NCBI RefSeq assembly: GCF_000196175.1
Contig: NC_005363.1
Location: 2,232,001-2,296,000, forward strand
From: Bdellovibrio bacteriovorus HD100
Lineage (GTDB): Bacteria > Bdellovibrionota > Bdellovibrionia > Bdellovibrionales > Bdellovibrionaceae
Reading direction: 5' to 3'
DNA length: 64,000 nucleotides
Position numbers and translations under genes: made by a program. The stretch's first letter is position 1. Each line of letters begins with the position of its first letter. The notes under the pieces are model-generated. The model saw only the letters and a program-made list of their open reading frames with translations. It was not told the DNA's origin and did not search any database. Below are positions 1 to 7,509 of this stretch, in pieces.

Positions 1-848
1 CCGCCTGCACGGGCTCGGCTCCTGAATCTTTATCCAAGACAGAAGCTCCCGGCGCAATCTATAACGGGGACACCCGTGAAGACGTCAGCACGTCCTCTTC
101 CCCGGAAAAAGAACTGGTCAAGGCCACGGCCGTGTTGGTTCATTCTTACCGACTGGCGCAGGCGCAAAATTCAGTTGTTAAACTGAACTCAACACCGCTG
201 GAACAGCTGTACCCCTTGTGCCCGGATGAAAAATTTCTGACTCAGCCGACCTTGGGGTTTTGTTCAGGAACTTTGATTGCCCCCAATCTGGTACTGACGG
301 CTGGTCACTGCGTGGAAAACCAGAAAGACTGCAACGACAGTCACTTTATTTTTGGTTGGACCGAAGAGAAATCCCGCCAAGGGATGCTGCCTTCTTCTGA
401 AATTTACAACTGCAAAAGCATCGTGAAGTTTGATTTAAACATCAGAAAGAACATCGACTATGCCATCCTGGAACTGGATCGCCCCGTTCCCGGCGTGCGC
501 CCGGCAAAAATCGCCAAAGAGGTTTTGCTGAAAGCCGATCAAACTCTTTTAAGCCTGTCCCACCCCCTGGGACTGCCGGTGAAGAAGGACTACGCACGCG
601 TGCTTTCTGACATTCCAGAAATGCACACTTTCAAAGTCCAGGTGGACACGTTCTCTGGCAGTTCAGGGTCTCCGCTGTACAATGCTCAAGGCGAAATTGT
701 CGGAATTCTTTCTCGCGGCATGGATGACATTCTTGAAGATGACATCTATCGTGTGCAAAAAGAAGGTGGCTGCATCAACTTTAACGCCTGTGCCGTGGGC
801 CTGTGCTTTGGTCAAACATACTATAAAGCACCCCGTATTGACCTTTAG
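1..848 (+). CDS. Trypsin-like serine protease, 5' truncated by window edge
   Basis: The reading frame is open from the left edge (codons in phase with base 3), so the start lies outside the window. The GTG at 132 is internal, because it would remove residues that read on continuously from upstream. The first visible residues, ACTGS, resemble a lipobox, so this is probably a lipoprotein. The chymotrypsin-fold catalytic triad is visible: His in LTAGHC, Asp in NIDYAILELD and Ser in SGSSGSP. It probably hydrolyses peptides in the periplasm or at the cell surface. Several cysteines could form disulphides. A hybrid sensor kinase follows 54 bp downstream on the same strand. Substrate unknown. Confidence 0.85.
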   Translation, partial: ACTGSAPESLSKTEAPGAIYNGDTREDVSTSSSPEKELVKATAVLVHSYRLAQAQNSVVKLNSTPLEQLYPLCPDEKFLTQPTLGFCSGTLIAPNLVLTAGHCVENQKDCNDSHFIFGWTEEKSRQGMLPSSEIYNCKSIVKFDLNIRKNIDYAILELDRPVPGVRPAKIAKEVLLKADQTLLSLSHPLGLPVKKDYARVLSDIPEMHTFKVQVDTFSGSSGSPLYNAQGEIVGILSRGMDDILEDDIYRVQKEGGCINFNACAVGLCFGQTYYKAPRIDL

Positions 849-902
849 CATTTTCAGTCTTCCCTTTTAGCCACCATCCACCTTTGCACCTAAACTGTTT
901 GC

Positions 903-3044
903 ATGAACCAAAAGCAACTGCCGTGGTGGACCTGGGTCTTACCGTTTATCATTTTACTGGGAGGCACTTTCGTAAGCCTCACCTTCAAGGTGTCGCAGGG
1001 GATTTATTGGATCTACTTCCCCATCAACCTTGGCGTGATCATGGCGCTGTGGTGGGGTCCCCGCGTTTTTGCTGCGGTGTTTTTAAATGCCTTGGTTGCC
1101 ATTTCACTGTTTGAACTGCCCCGCCCGATGCTCTATCCCCTTTATGCCCTGCCGGAAACTTTAGAGGTGATTTTCTCCTGGGTGCTGGTGCGAGAGCGTT
1201 TTAAAGACGTCAGCGCCTGGAAACCCAGCCCAAAAAATATCAGTCTCTATTTTGTGTACGGGCTGCTGATCCCGTCGTTGATCTGCTCCGTGGCCATTCA
1301 AGGGCTCTTTGTTTTAACTGGCATCCAGGACAAGTCTTTGTTCGGCTGGAGCACCCTGATCACGACGGTCGGAGACCTGACCGGTGCCATCTTTCTCACC
1401 ATCCCGGCATTGATCCTGATTTCCCCATGGCTGCGCAAGCGCAACCTTTCATTGTTCGCCGTCAAGCCTCTTCCTCCCACGCATTGGGAAGTAGTCACTC
1501 GCAAAGAAAAAGCCCTTTTTGCCGTGGTGCTTGGAGGCATGCTGGTGCTGGCCCTTTCATTTCACATACCCCAAACCTGGTATGTCTATGGCATCCTGAT
1601 GCTGTTATCAGCAGCCTGGTACGGCATGTATGCAGCGTTGGTGGTCAACACCTGGGTGGTATTTCTGAATATCATTCTGCCCAAGATAGCCAACCTGCCC
1701 TGGTCCAACAGCTTTCTGGAAGTGCAAACTCCAGCTACGCTGCTGACCCTTTGTTTCTGCTCTCTGATCACGGGGTCGGCGGTGACTTCACTGACCGGAA
1801 AAATCCGCGAACTGAATGAAACACAAGGACAACTGAAGTCCGCCAAAGACCAGGCCGAAGAGGCTTCTCGCGCCAAATCCGAGTTCCTGGCACGCATGAG
1901 CCATGAAATCCGAACTCCGCTGAATTCTGTTCTGGGAATGCTCGAGCTGCTGCGGGAAACACAGCTTTCCAAGGACCAGGAACGGTATTTGACCTTGTTT
2001 AGCCACGCCGGTGAAAACCTCAAAGCGCTGATCAATGACCTGCTGGACTTTTCAAAGATCGAAGCTAAAGCCCTGACTGTTGAAAACGTCAGTTACAATA
2101 TTCACAGCACCGTCCGCAGCGTCTTCGACATTCTGCAAATCAAGGCCGAAGAACAGGGGCTGCACTTTGAGTTGCACATTTCCAAAGATGTGCCCCCGCT
2201 GCAATGGGGAGATCCCACCCGGCTGCGCCAGGTGCTTTTCAACCTGATCGGAAATGCGCTGAAGTTCACCAACGAGGGGTCGGTCAAGGTAAAGCTGGAG
2301 CTGACCAAAGATGCCCCCGAACAACTGCTGATCGAAGTGCAGGACACCGGCATTGGCATCCCTCGTGAACGACAATCCAAGCTGTTTTCATCCTTCGCCC
2401 AAGGTGATCCCACTATCGCACGAAAATACGGAGGCACGGGCCTGGGACTGGTCATCTCAAAAAACCTGGTCGAAATCATGGGTGGCACCATGGAGATGAA
2501 GAGCCTTGCCGGCCGCGGAACCACTTTCAAAATTTTACTTCCGCACCAACCGGACTTCAGCAGCAACATCGAGAAAAAAGCCAAACCCGCCATGGTCTGG
2601 AGCCAGCTTCCAGCGGACAAACGCTTCCGACTGCTTCTGGTGGATGACTCTGAAGACAACCGGGTGCTGATGATTCACTATCTGAAAAGTCTGCCCTTTG
2701 ACTGCGACGAAGCCGTCAATGGACAGGAGGCCTTTGAAAAATTCAAAGAACGCAAATACGACCTGGTCTTTATGGACATGCAAATGCCCATCATGACCGG
2801 TTACAAGTCCACGGAACTGATCAGATACTATGAAAAAATGAACAAGCTTCCACACACGCCGATCATCGCCCTGACGGCGACGGCCGTGGTGGAAGACCTG
2901 CAACGGGCCGTCAGCAGTGGCTGTGATTCTTATGCGGTAAAACCCGTCAAGAAAGCTGAAATTTTAGAGATTCTGGCTCAAAACTTGACGACGAAATCGC
3001 CAACCAAGGAAGCCTTTAAAGAACCACCCTCACCCAGTATTTGA
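903..3044 (+). CDS. MASE1-type hybrid sensor histidine kinase/response regulator
   Basis: A 713-aa membrane hybrid kinase. Residues 1 to about 290 are hydrophobic with roughly eight membrane segments and resemble a MASE1 sensory domain. A short coiled coil (about 295-325) leads into the HisKA box with SHEIRTP; the phospho-acceptor is His334. The HATPase motifs NALKF, DTGIGIP and GGTGLGL follow. The C-terminus is a receiver domain with the DD pair in LLVDDSEDN, phospho-acceptor Asp625 in FMDMQMP, and a KPV lysine. The output must be another protein, such as an Hpt or a second regulator, and none is encoded nearby. The 3' end overlaps the convergent thioesterase gene by 67 bp. Signal unknown. 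Confidence 0.92.
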   Translation: MNQKQLPWWTWVLPFIILLGGTFVSLTFKVSQGIYWIYFPINLGVIMALWWGPRVFAAVFLNALVAISLFELPRPMLYPLYALPETLEVIFSWVLVRERFKDVSAWKPSPKNISLYFVYGLLIPSLICSVAIQGLFVLTGIQDKSLFGWSTLITTVGDLTGAIFLTIPALILISPWLRKRNLSLFAVKPLPPTHWEVVTRKEKALFAVVLGGMLVLALSFHIPQTWYVYGILMLLSAAWYGMYAALVVNTWVVFLNIILPKIANLPWSNSFLEVQTPATLLTLCFCSLITGSAVTSLTGKIRELNETQGQLKSAKDQAEEASRAKSEFLARMSHEIRTPLNSVLGMLELLRETQLSKDQERYLTLFSHAGENLKALINDLLDFSKIEAKALTVENVSYNIHSTVRSVFDILQIKAEEQGLHFELHISKDVPPLQWGDPTRLRQVLFNLIGNALKFTNEGSVKVKLELTKDAPEQLLIEVQDTGIGIPRERQSKLFSSFAQGDPTIARKYGGTGLGLVISKNLVEIMGGTMEMKSLAGRGTTFKILLPHQPDFSSNIEKKAKPAMVWSQLPADKRFRLLLVDDSEDNRVLMIHYLKSLPFDCDEAVNGQEAFEKFKERKYDLVFMDMQMPIMTGYKSTELIRYYEKMNKLPHTPIIALTATAVVEDLQRAVSSGCDSYAVKPVKKAEILEILAQNLTTKSPTKEAFKEPPSPSI

Positions 3045-3430
3045 GAGCGGATTTTGCCGCGAACACGTTTTTTGGACAGCAGTTCCTGATAAAAAGCCTC
3101 TTCGTCGTCTTCAGACGGAAACTCGCTGACAATATCAAAATCAGTTTCCACCGGGCGCAGATACTGGATCTCACCCTTGGCAATGACGATGTTTTCGGTA
3201 TCAAGTCCCCGCTGTTTTAACCCTGCCAAAGCCAAAGCATAGGCTGCCAAAACGGCGGAGGCATACAGACTGCCCCCAAAGGCTGTGCCTTTATGGTTTT
3301 TATTTTTCTCAAGCGAAACACGAAAGTGCACACGCGAAGAACCGATTTCTTTAACCTCAATGCCAAGATGCTCATACAGAGTGATCTTGTCTTTCAGAAT
3401 CTGAATCAGTTCCTGCGGGTTTACTTCCAT
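2978..3430 (-). CDS. YiiD C-terminal-like (hotdog) thioesterase
   Basis: A 150-aa protein with the hotdog pattern of the family named after the YiiD C-terminal domain. The core is HKGTAFGGSLYASAVLA, followed by a long helix and alternating strands. Family members are putative acyl-CoA/acyl-ACP thioesterases; the substrate cannot be read from sequence. It is the second gene of a minus-strand pair: its ATG lies inside the last 10 bases of the rhodanese gene (ATGGAAGTAA), which suggests translational coupling. Its 3' end runs 67 bp into the end of the convergent histidine kinase gene. No terminator is visible after it. Confidence 0.72.
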   Translation of the reverse strand: MEVNPQELIQILKDKITLYEHLGIEVKEIGSSRVHFRVSLEKNKNHKGTAFGGSLYASAVLAAYALALAGLKQRGLDTENIVIAKGEIQYLRPVETDFDIVSEFPSEDDEEAFYQELLSKKRVRGKIRSQILGEGGSLKASLVGDFVVKF

Positions 3431-4266
3431 TGTTCATAGCCCCCGGCAAAGTTGGTGGCCTTTTTATAGCCCAGGTAATTCAAAGCATACACCACCGCCC
3501 CCGAGCGCACACCGTGATTGCTGACAACCAGAATGCGGCTGTCTTTAGCAATGTTCTTTTCATAAAGAGCGCGTTCAATCTTTTTGGACGGAAGGCCTTT
3601 GTCGTCAAAGAAATCCCGCCATTCGATATTCACCACCGACGCCTTCACGGATTTTTCGGTGGAAAGATTGCGCAGGGAATATTCCTGTCCGGAACGCACA
3701 TCCAGCACGATCACCGGCTTTTCATTTTGCGTGACCTCCGCCTTGAACACTTTCAAAGGTGTATCCAGGTTTTCCGCCACTTCCGGCTTCCAATAGGGTT
3801 TGTTTTGAACCTGAGGCGCTTCACGGTTGGGATTCGTGTTCATTTCGCGATAAGAAGTGTGAACCAGAGTATAGACGTTTTTCACACCCAGTACTTTCAG
3901 CGTCCACGCCACACGGCCTTCTTCCCCAGCCCCTTGCGCACCTTTGCCCAGCACCACCACCGGCGTGGACGGATCTACGCCAACCAATGAAAGCCTGCGC
4001 GCAATCGCAAACAGATCGTTTTGCAACAAACCACGGGACTTGGGATTTTGTTGAGAAAAGTCCTCCCAACGAACATTGATAGAACCCGGCACATGCGCCA
4101 GATTAAACTCAAACGCCGGCCGAGCATCCAGGATGACCGTCTTGCCTTTAATCAATTGTTCAGCCGTGACATTTTCACCCATCACCGGCTCTTGCACAGT
4201 CACCTTCGTCGGCTTCATCTGACACGCAGAAAGCACCACAAATGCTGCAATCAAAACAAACTTCAT
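3421..4266 (-). CDS. Tandem rhodanese-domain lipoprotein without catalytic cysteines
   Basis: I place the start at 4266, which gives a lipoprotein signal (VVLSACQ) and an AGGGG ribosome site. The frame is open further upstream, but that part would run through the lysS terminator. Two rhodanese domains follow, about residues 30-140 (LDARPAFEFNLAHVPGSINV) and 165-281 (LDVRSGQEY, GGYEQW). Rhodaneses use a Cys in the loop for sulphur transfer. Here the two loops read GKGAQGAGEEGR and SNHGVRSG, and the only Cys in the whole protein is the lipidated one. Sulphurtransferase activity is therefore unlikely; a binding or scaffolding role in the periplasm is an inference. It overlaps the thioesterase gene downstream by 10 bp. 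Confidence 0.8.
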   Translation of the reverse strand: MKFVLIAAFVVLSACQMKPTKVTVQEPVMGENVTAEQLIKGKTVILDARPAFEFNLAHVPGSINVRWEDFSQQNPKSRGLLQNDLFAIARRLSLVGVDPSTPVVVLGKGAQGAGEEGRVAWTLKVLGVKNVYTLVHTSYREMNTNPNREAPQVQNKPYWKPEVAENLDTPLKVFKAEVTQNEKPVIVLDVRSGQEYSLRNLSTEKSVKASVVNIEWRDFFDDKGLPSKKIERALYEKNIAKDSRILVVSNHGVRSGAVVYALNYLGYKKATNFAGGYEQWK

Positions 4267-4285
4267 AACATACCCCTGAAAAAAC

Positions 4286-4310
4286 AAAAGGGAGCTTTCG
4301 CTCCCTTTTT
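4286..4310 (-). terminator. Rho-independent terminator after lysS
   Basis: A perfect 10-bp stem (AAAAGGGAGC/GCTCCCTTTT) with a 4-nt loop, followed on the minus strand by a U-rich stretch. It sits between the lysS stop and the rhodanese start, so it ends the fba-lysS transcript. Confidence 0.85.
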
Positions 4311-4315
4311 GCAGA

Positions 4316-5794
4316 CTATTTTGTAATACGCATTGTTGGGAAAAAGATGATGTCACGGATACTTGGTCTATCCGTTAGCAACATCACGATACGCTCGATA
4401 CCGATTCCCACGCCACCTGTTGGCGGCATACCAGCGTCGATCGCCAGCAGGAAGTCTTCATCCATCGGATGCGCTTCTTCGTCCTTCGCACGGTTGGCTT
4501 CCTGTTCTTTCAAACGGGCCAACTGATCTTCCGGATCGTTCAGCTCAGAGTAAGCATTGCCGATTTCCATGCAGGCTGCGAACGGTTCGAAACGCTCAAC
4601 CAGTCTGCTGTCGCGACGGTGAATCTTCGTCAGCGGAGAAATCTCCACCGGGTGATCCATCACGAATGTCGGCTGCACCAGGTGCTGCTCTGCTGTCAGT
4701 TCAAACAGTTCCATGATCATTTCGCCGCGTTTACCCGGCTCATCGATATCGCCACCGTTTTTACGGATGGCCTGGAAGATTTCCTGATCAGTTGCCTTGT
4801 CCGGATCAATGCCCGCGTATTCTTTAACACCTTCATGAACCGTCAGACGTCTCCAAGGAGGAGTGAAGTCGATCTCTTTACCCTGATAAGTCACCTTCAT
4901 GCTGCCGGTGATTTTCAAGGCCAAAGAAGAGATCAGTTCTTCGAACTGTTTCATCTGATAGTTGTAGTCCGTGTAAGCCTCGTAGAACTCAAGCAACGCA
5001 AATTCCGGGTTGTGAGTGCGGTCGATACCTTCGTTACGGAAGTTTTTGCTGATTTCGTAAACTTTCTCGAAACCACCCACGATCAGGCGTTTCAGATAAA
5101 GTTCAGGGGAAATACGCATGTAAAGCTTCATGTCCAAAGCTTTGTGGTGTGTGGTGAACGGAGTCGCCGCAGCACCGCCGTAAACCGGCTGCAATGTCGG
5201 GGTTTCCACTTCCATAAAACCACGGTCATCAAGGAAGCGACGTACTTCTTTGATGATCTTGGAACGAGTTTCAAACACCTTGCGGGAATCCGCATCGGTC
5301 ATCAAATCCAGGTGTCTGTGACGATACTTGATTTCGATGTCCTGAACGCCGTGGAATTTCTCTGGCAACGGCTCGATGGTTTTCGTCAGAATCTGGAAGG
5401 ATTTTGCGTAAATCGAAAACTCACCTTTTTGGGATTTGAAAACAAACCCCTCAATACCGACGATGTCACCCAGATCCACCAGCTCGAATGCCATGCGGTC
5501 CTGTTCAGACAGCTCCTCAGTTTTTACATAGACCTGAACGGAACCCGTCTGATCCTGAAGATTGAAGAAAGACGCTTTCCCCATCATACGCAGGGTCATC
5601 AGACGGCCAGCAATGCGATAGGTAAATTCCGGCTTCTTTTCACCCGCCTGCAAAGTCGCAGCATGCTCCGCAGTCACTTCAGAGATCTTCGCCTTGTTTT
5701 CAAAGACGTATGGATACGGGTTGATGCCTTTTTCACGAAGCGCATGAAGTTTTTTGCGCTTCTCGGCTCTTAGCGGATTTTCATTGATGCTCAT
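4316..5794 (-). CDS. lysS: Lysyl-tRNA synthetase, class II
   Basis: 492 aa, normal for bacterial LysS, which charges tRNA-Lys in the cytoplasm. An N-terminal OB-fold anticodon-binding domain (about residues 50-150) is followed by the class II catalytic core. Motif 2 reads FRNEGIDRTHNPEF and motif 3 reads GVGIGIERIVMLL, then DRPSIRDIIFFP. I chose the ATG at 5794 because GGAG lies 5 bases upstream; the open frame extends 12 codons further through a GC palindrome. It is the second gene after the aldolase gene, 52 bp downstream, and is followed by a strong terminator. Confidence 0.97.
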   Translation of the reverse strand: MSINENPLRAEKRKKLHALREKGINPYPYVFENKAKISEVTAEHAATLQAGEKKPEFTYRIAGRLMTLRMMGKASFFNLQDQTGSVQVYVKTEELSEQDRMAFELVDLGDIVGIEGFVFKSQKGEFSIYAKSFQILTKTIEPLPEKFHGVQDIEIKYRHRHLDLMTDADSRKVFETRSKIIKEVRRFLDDRGFMEVETPTLQPVYGGAAATPFTTHHKALDMKLYMRISPELYLKRLIVGGFEKVYEISKNFRNEGIDRTHNPEFALLEFYEAYTDYNYQMKQFEELISSLALKITGSMKVTYQGKEIDFTPPWRRLTVHEGVKEYAGIDPDKATDQEIFQAIRKNGGDIDEPGKRGEMIMELFELTAEQHLVQPTFVMDHPVEISPLTKIHRRDSRLVERFEPFAACMEIGNAYSELNDPEDQLARLKEQEANRAKDEEAHPMDEDFLLAIDAGMPPTGGVGIGIERIVMLLTDRPSIRDIIFFPTMRITK

Positions 5795-5809
5795 AATTAC
5801 TCCAGTTAC

Positions 5810-5825
5810 GGGGCCCGCGGGCCCC
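5810..5825. repeat. Perfect 16-bp GC palindrome upstream of lysS
   Basis: GGGGCCCGCGGGCCCC is its own reverse complement. It lies in the aldolase-lysS gap, just upstream of the lysS ribosome site. There is no U-tract after it, so it is not a standard terminator. It could fold in the dicistronic RNA and separate or stabilise the two parts. Confidence 0.6.
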
Positions 5826-5846
5826 TCCACTCTGTGCGCCCAGCGC

Positions 5847-6770
5847 TTATAGTTTTTTACCTGCGAAGGCTTCCATTACTTTGTGCAAAAGTTCCAGAGC
5901 TTCTTTTTTCGGACGTTGGAAGGCATTGCGGCCCATGATGGAACCGAAGGCGCCACCTTGTGCCAGTTCGCCCACTTCTTTCAACAAATCATCAGTGCTC
6001 TTGGCTTCGCCGCCAGAGAAGATCACGATGCGTTTGCCGTTGAAGCAGGACTGAACGATGTGACGAGTGCGGTCCACCTGAGAGGACACTTTGATGCCTT
6101 GTTCTTCGTAAACTTTTTTCGCTGCGGCCTGTTCAAGGTGTGCAGAGGAAGGTTTGACTTTGATGATGTGAGCGCCCAACTGAGCCGCGATGTGAGCCGC
6201 ATACGCGATCACGTCGATGCCAGTTTCGCCTTCTTTGGAAAGCTGCTCACCACGAGGGTAAGACCAGATGATCACCGCAAGACCGGCTTCTTTAGCCGCG
6301 CGTGCCGCCTGAGCGATTTCTTCGTATTGGTTTTTGCGTTCTGCAGAACCCGGATAGATCGTGAAACCGATACCCACGCAACCCAGTCTCAAAGCGTCGT
6401 CGATGTAAGACGTCATCGCAGAGATCGGAGCCTTGTTGGCATAAAGAGAATCCGAGTTGTTGATTTTCAGGATCAACGGGATTTCACCAGCATAGTCACG
6501 GGCGATAGCTTCAATCGCACCCAGTGGAGCCGCGTAAGCGCTGCAACCGGATTCAATAGCCAGCTCTACGTGGTAAGCCGGGTCATAGCCATCTGGATTT
6601 TTCGCAAAAGAGCGAGCAGGTCCATGTTCGAAGCCCTGATCCACTGGCAAAATCACCAATTTACCGGTGCCTGCCAACTTACCGTGGTTCAACATGCGAG
6701 CCAGGTTCGTCAATACCCCTGGATTATCAGCTCCGTACCAGCTCAAAATCTCTCTAACTCTTGGCGTCAT
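5847..6770 (-). CDS. Fructose-bisphosphate aldolase, class I (FbaB/DhnA type)
   Basis: 307 aa; cleaves fructose-1,6-bisphosphate to two triose phosphates using a Schiff-base lysine. The DeoC/FbaB family features are visible: VDQGFEHGP near the N-terminus, the Schiff-base lysine context IIKVKPS, and the phosphate-binding segment IVIFSGGEAKS near the C-terminus. The ATG at 6770 has AGGAG 7 bases upstream. It is the first gene of the fba-lysS transcript and is divergent from the NifU-like gene. The leader holds a hairpin (6808-6833). Confidence 0.93.
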   Translation of the reverse strand: MTPRVREILSWYGADNPGVLTNLARMLNHGKLAGTGKLVILPVDQGFEHGPARSFAKNPDGYDPAYHVELAIESGCSAYAAPLGAIEAIARDYAGEIPLILKINNSDSLYANKAPISAMTSYIDDALRLGCVGIGFTIYPGSAERKNQYEEIAQAARAAKEAGLAVIIWSYPRGEQLSKEGETGIDVIAYAAHIAAQLGAHIIKVKPSSAHLEQAAAKKVYEEQGIKVSSQVDRTRHIVQSCFNGKRIVIFSGGEAKSTDDLLKEVGELAQGGAFGSIMGRNAFQRPKKEALELLHKVMEAFAGKKL

Positions 6771-6807
6771 CTAGATCTCCTATAACCTATGAAGAAAACT
6801 CAAATTA

Positions 6808-6833
6808 GCGAGCCGCTTGTCTTCTGGGCTCGC
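6808..6833 (-). other. Leader hairpin upstream of the aldolase gene
   Basis: GCGAGCC and GGCTCGC form a 7-bp stem with a 12-nt loop in the predicted 5' leader. The stem region is bracketed by a direct repeat ATTAGCG (6804-6810 and 6834-6840). No U-tract follows. Role unknown. Confidence 0.45.
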
Positions 6834-6845
6834 ATTAGCGGGGTA

Positions 6846-6874
6846 AATTTATGAAGTTTTTCAAGTTTAATCAA
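6846..6874 (-). promoter_or_regulatory. Candidate sigma-70 promoter for the aldolase-lysS operon
   Basis: On the minus strand, TTGATT (6874-6869) and TAAATT (6851-6846) are spaced by 17 bases, about 75-105 bases upstream of the aldolase ATG. It stands back to back with the NifU promoter. Predicted by eye only. Confidence 0.4.
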
Positions 6875-6897
6875 GCGCGTCTCTGCGATTAACACGC

Positions 6898-6924
6898 TTG
6901 GCAGAAAACATGCTGTGGTATAAT
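6898..6924 (+). promoter_or_regulatory. Candidate promoter of the NifU-like gene (extended -10)
   Basis: TTGGCA (6898-6903), a 15-bp spacer and TATAAT (6919-6924) preceded by TGG, an extended -10. Transcription would start near 6931, giving a leader of about 18 nt. This supports translation from 6949 and not from the in-frame ATG further upstream. Confidence 0.6.
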
Positions 6925-6948
6925 GTTCGTTGTCCCTGTGAGGTCTGT

Positions 6949-7509
6949 ATGAATACGAGTGAAAAAACGCCTGTCAGCTTCGAACCAACCCCTAATCCTG
7001 CCACGATGAAGTTTTTGCTTCACAAAAAGGTCACGGATCAGGGCTTTGACTGCCCGACCGTTCAGGAGGCGGAACGTTCGCCATTGGCTGCCAAAATCTT
7101 CGGCTTCCCATGGACCAGCTCCGTTTACGTGGGCCCGGACTTCATCACTGTTACCAAGCAGGACTGGGTGGACTGGGAGCTTTTGGCGCACCCTCTGAGC
7201 GGCCTGATTCAGGAGCACCTGGATCGTGATGAGCCCGTGGTTGTGACTTTCGTTGAAGCCGAAGAGGACAACGAAAACGACAGCCCGATGGTTCGCAACA
7301 TCAAATCGGTTCTAAACCGCGAAATCCGTCCGGTAGTGGCTCTGGATGGCGGCGACATTGTCTTCCATAAATACGAAAACAACGTGCTTTACATTCACAT
7401 GAAAGGCGCGTGCTCCGGTTGCCCAAGCTCCACGGTCACCCTGAAAGAGGGTATCGAGGTTCGCATGAAGGAACTGTTCCCGGAGATCGTTGAAGTTGTC
7501 TCAGTCTAA
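6949..7509 (+). CDS. NifU/Nfu-like iron-sulphur cluster scaffold
   Basis: 186 aa from the ATG at 6949, chosen because GAGG lies 5 bases upstream and a -10 box lies at 6919-6924. An earlier ATG at 6898 would fall before the likely transcription start. The N-terminal Nfu domain begins with FEPTPNPATMKFLL. The C-terminal NifU domain holds the cluster-binding CxxC in CSGCPSST. Nfu proteins carry or deliver Fe-S clusters in the cytoplasm. The last 20 bases overlap the MATE transporter gene. No isc/suf genes are nearby. Confidence 0.9.
   Translation: MNTSEKTPVSFEPTPNPATMKFLLHKKVTDQGFDCPTVQEAERSPLAAKIFGFPWTSSVYVGPDFITVTKQDWVDWELLAHPLSGLIQEHLDRDEPVVVTFVEAEEDNENDSPMVRNIKSVLNREIRPVVALDGGDIVFHKYENNVLYIHMKGACSGCPSSTVTLKEGIEVRMKELFPEIVEVVSV

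Noticed and set aside
4469-5773. Long plus-strand frame opposite lysS
   Set aside because: It is antisense to a clear lysyl-tRNA synthetase, has no ribosome site and no recognisable domain.
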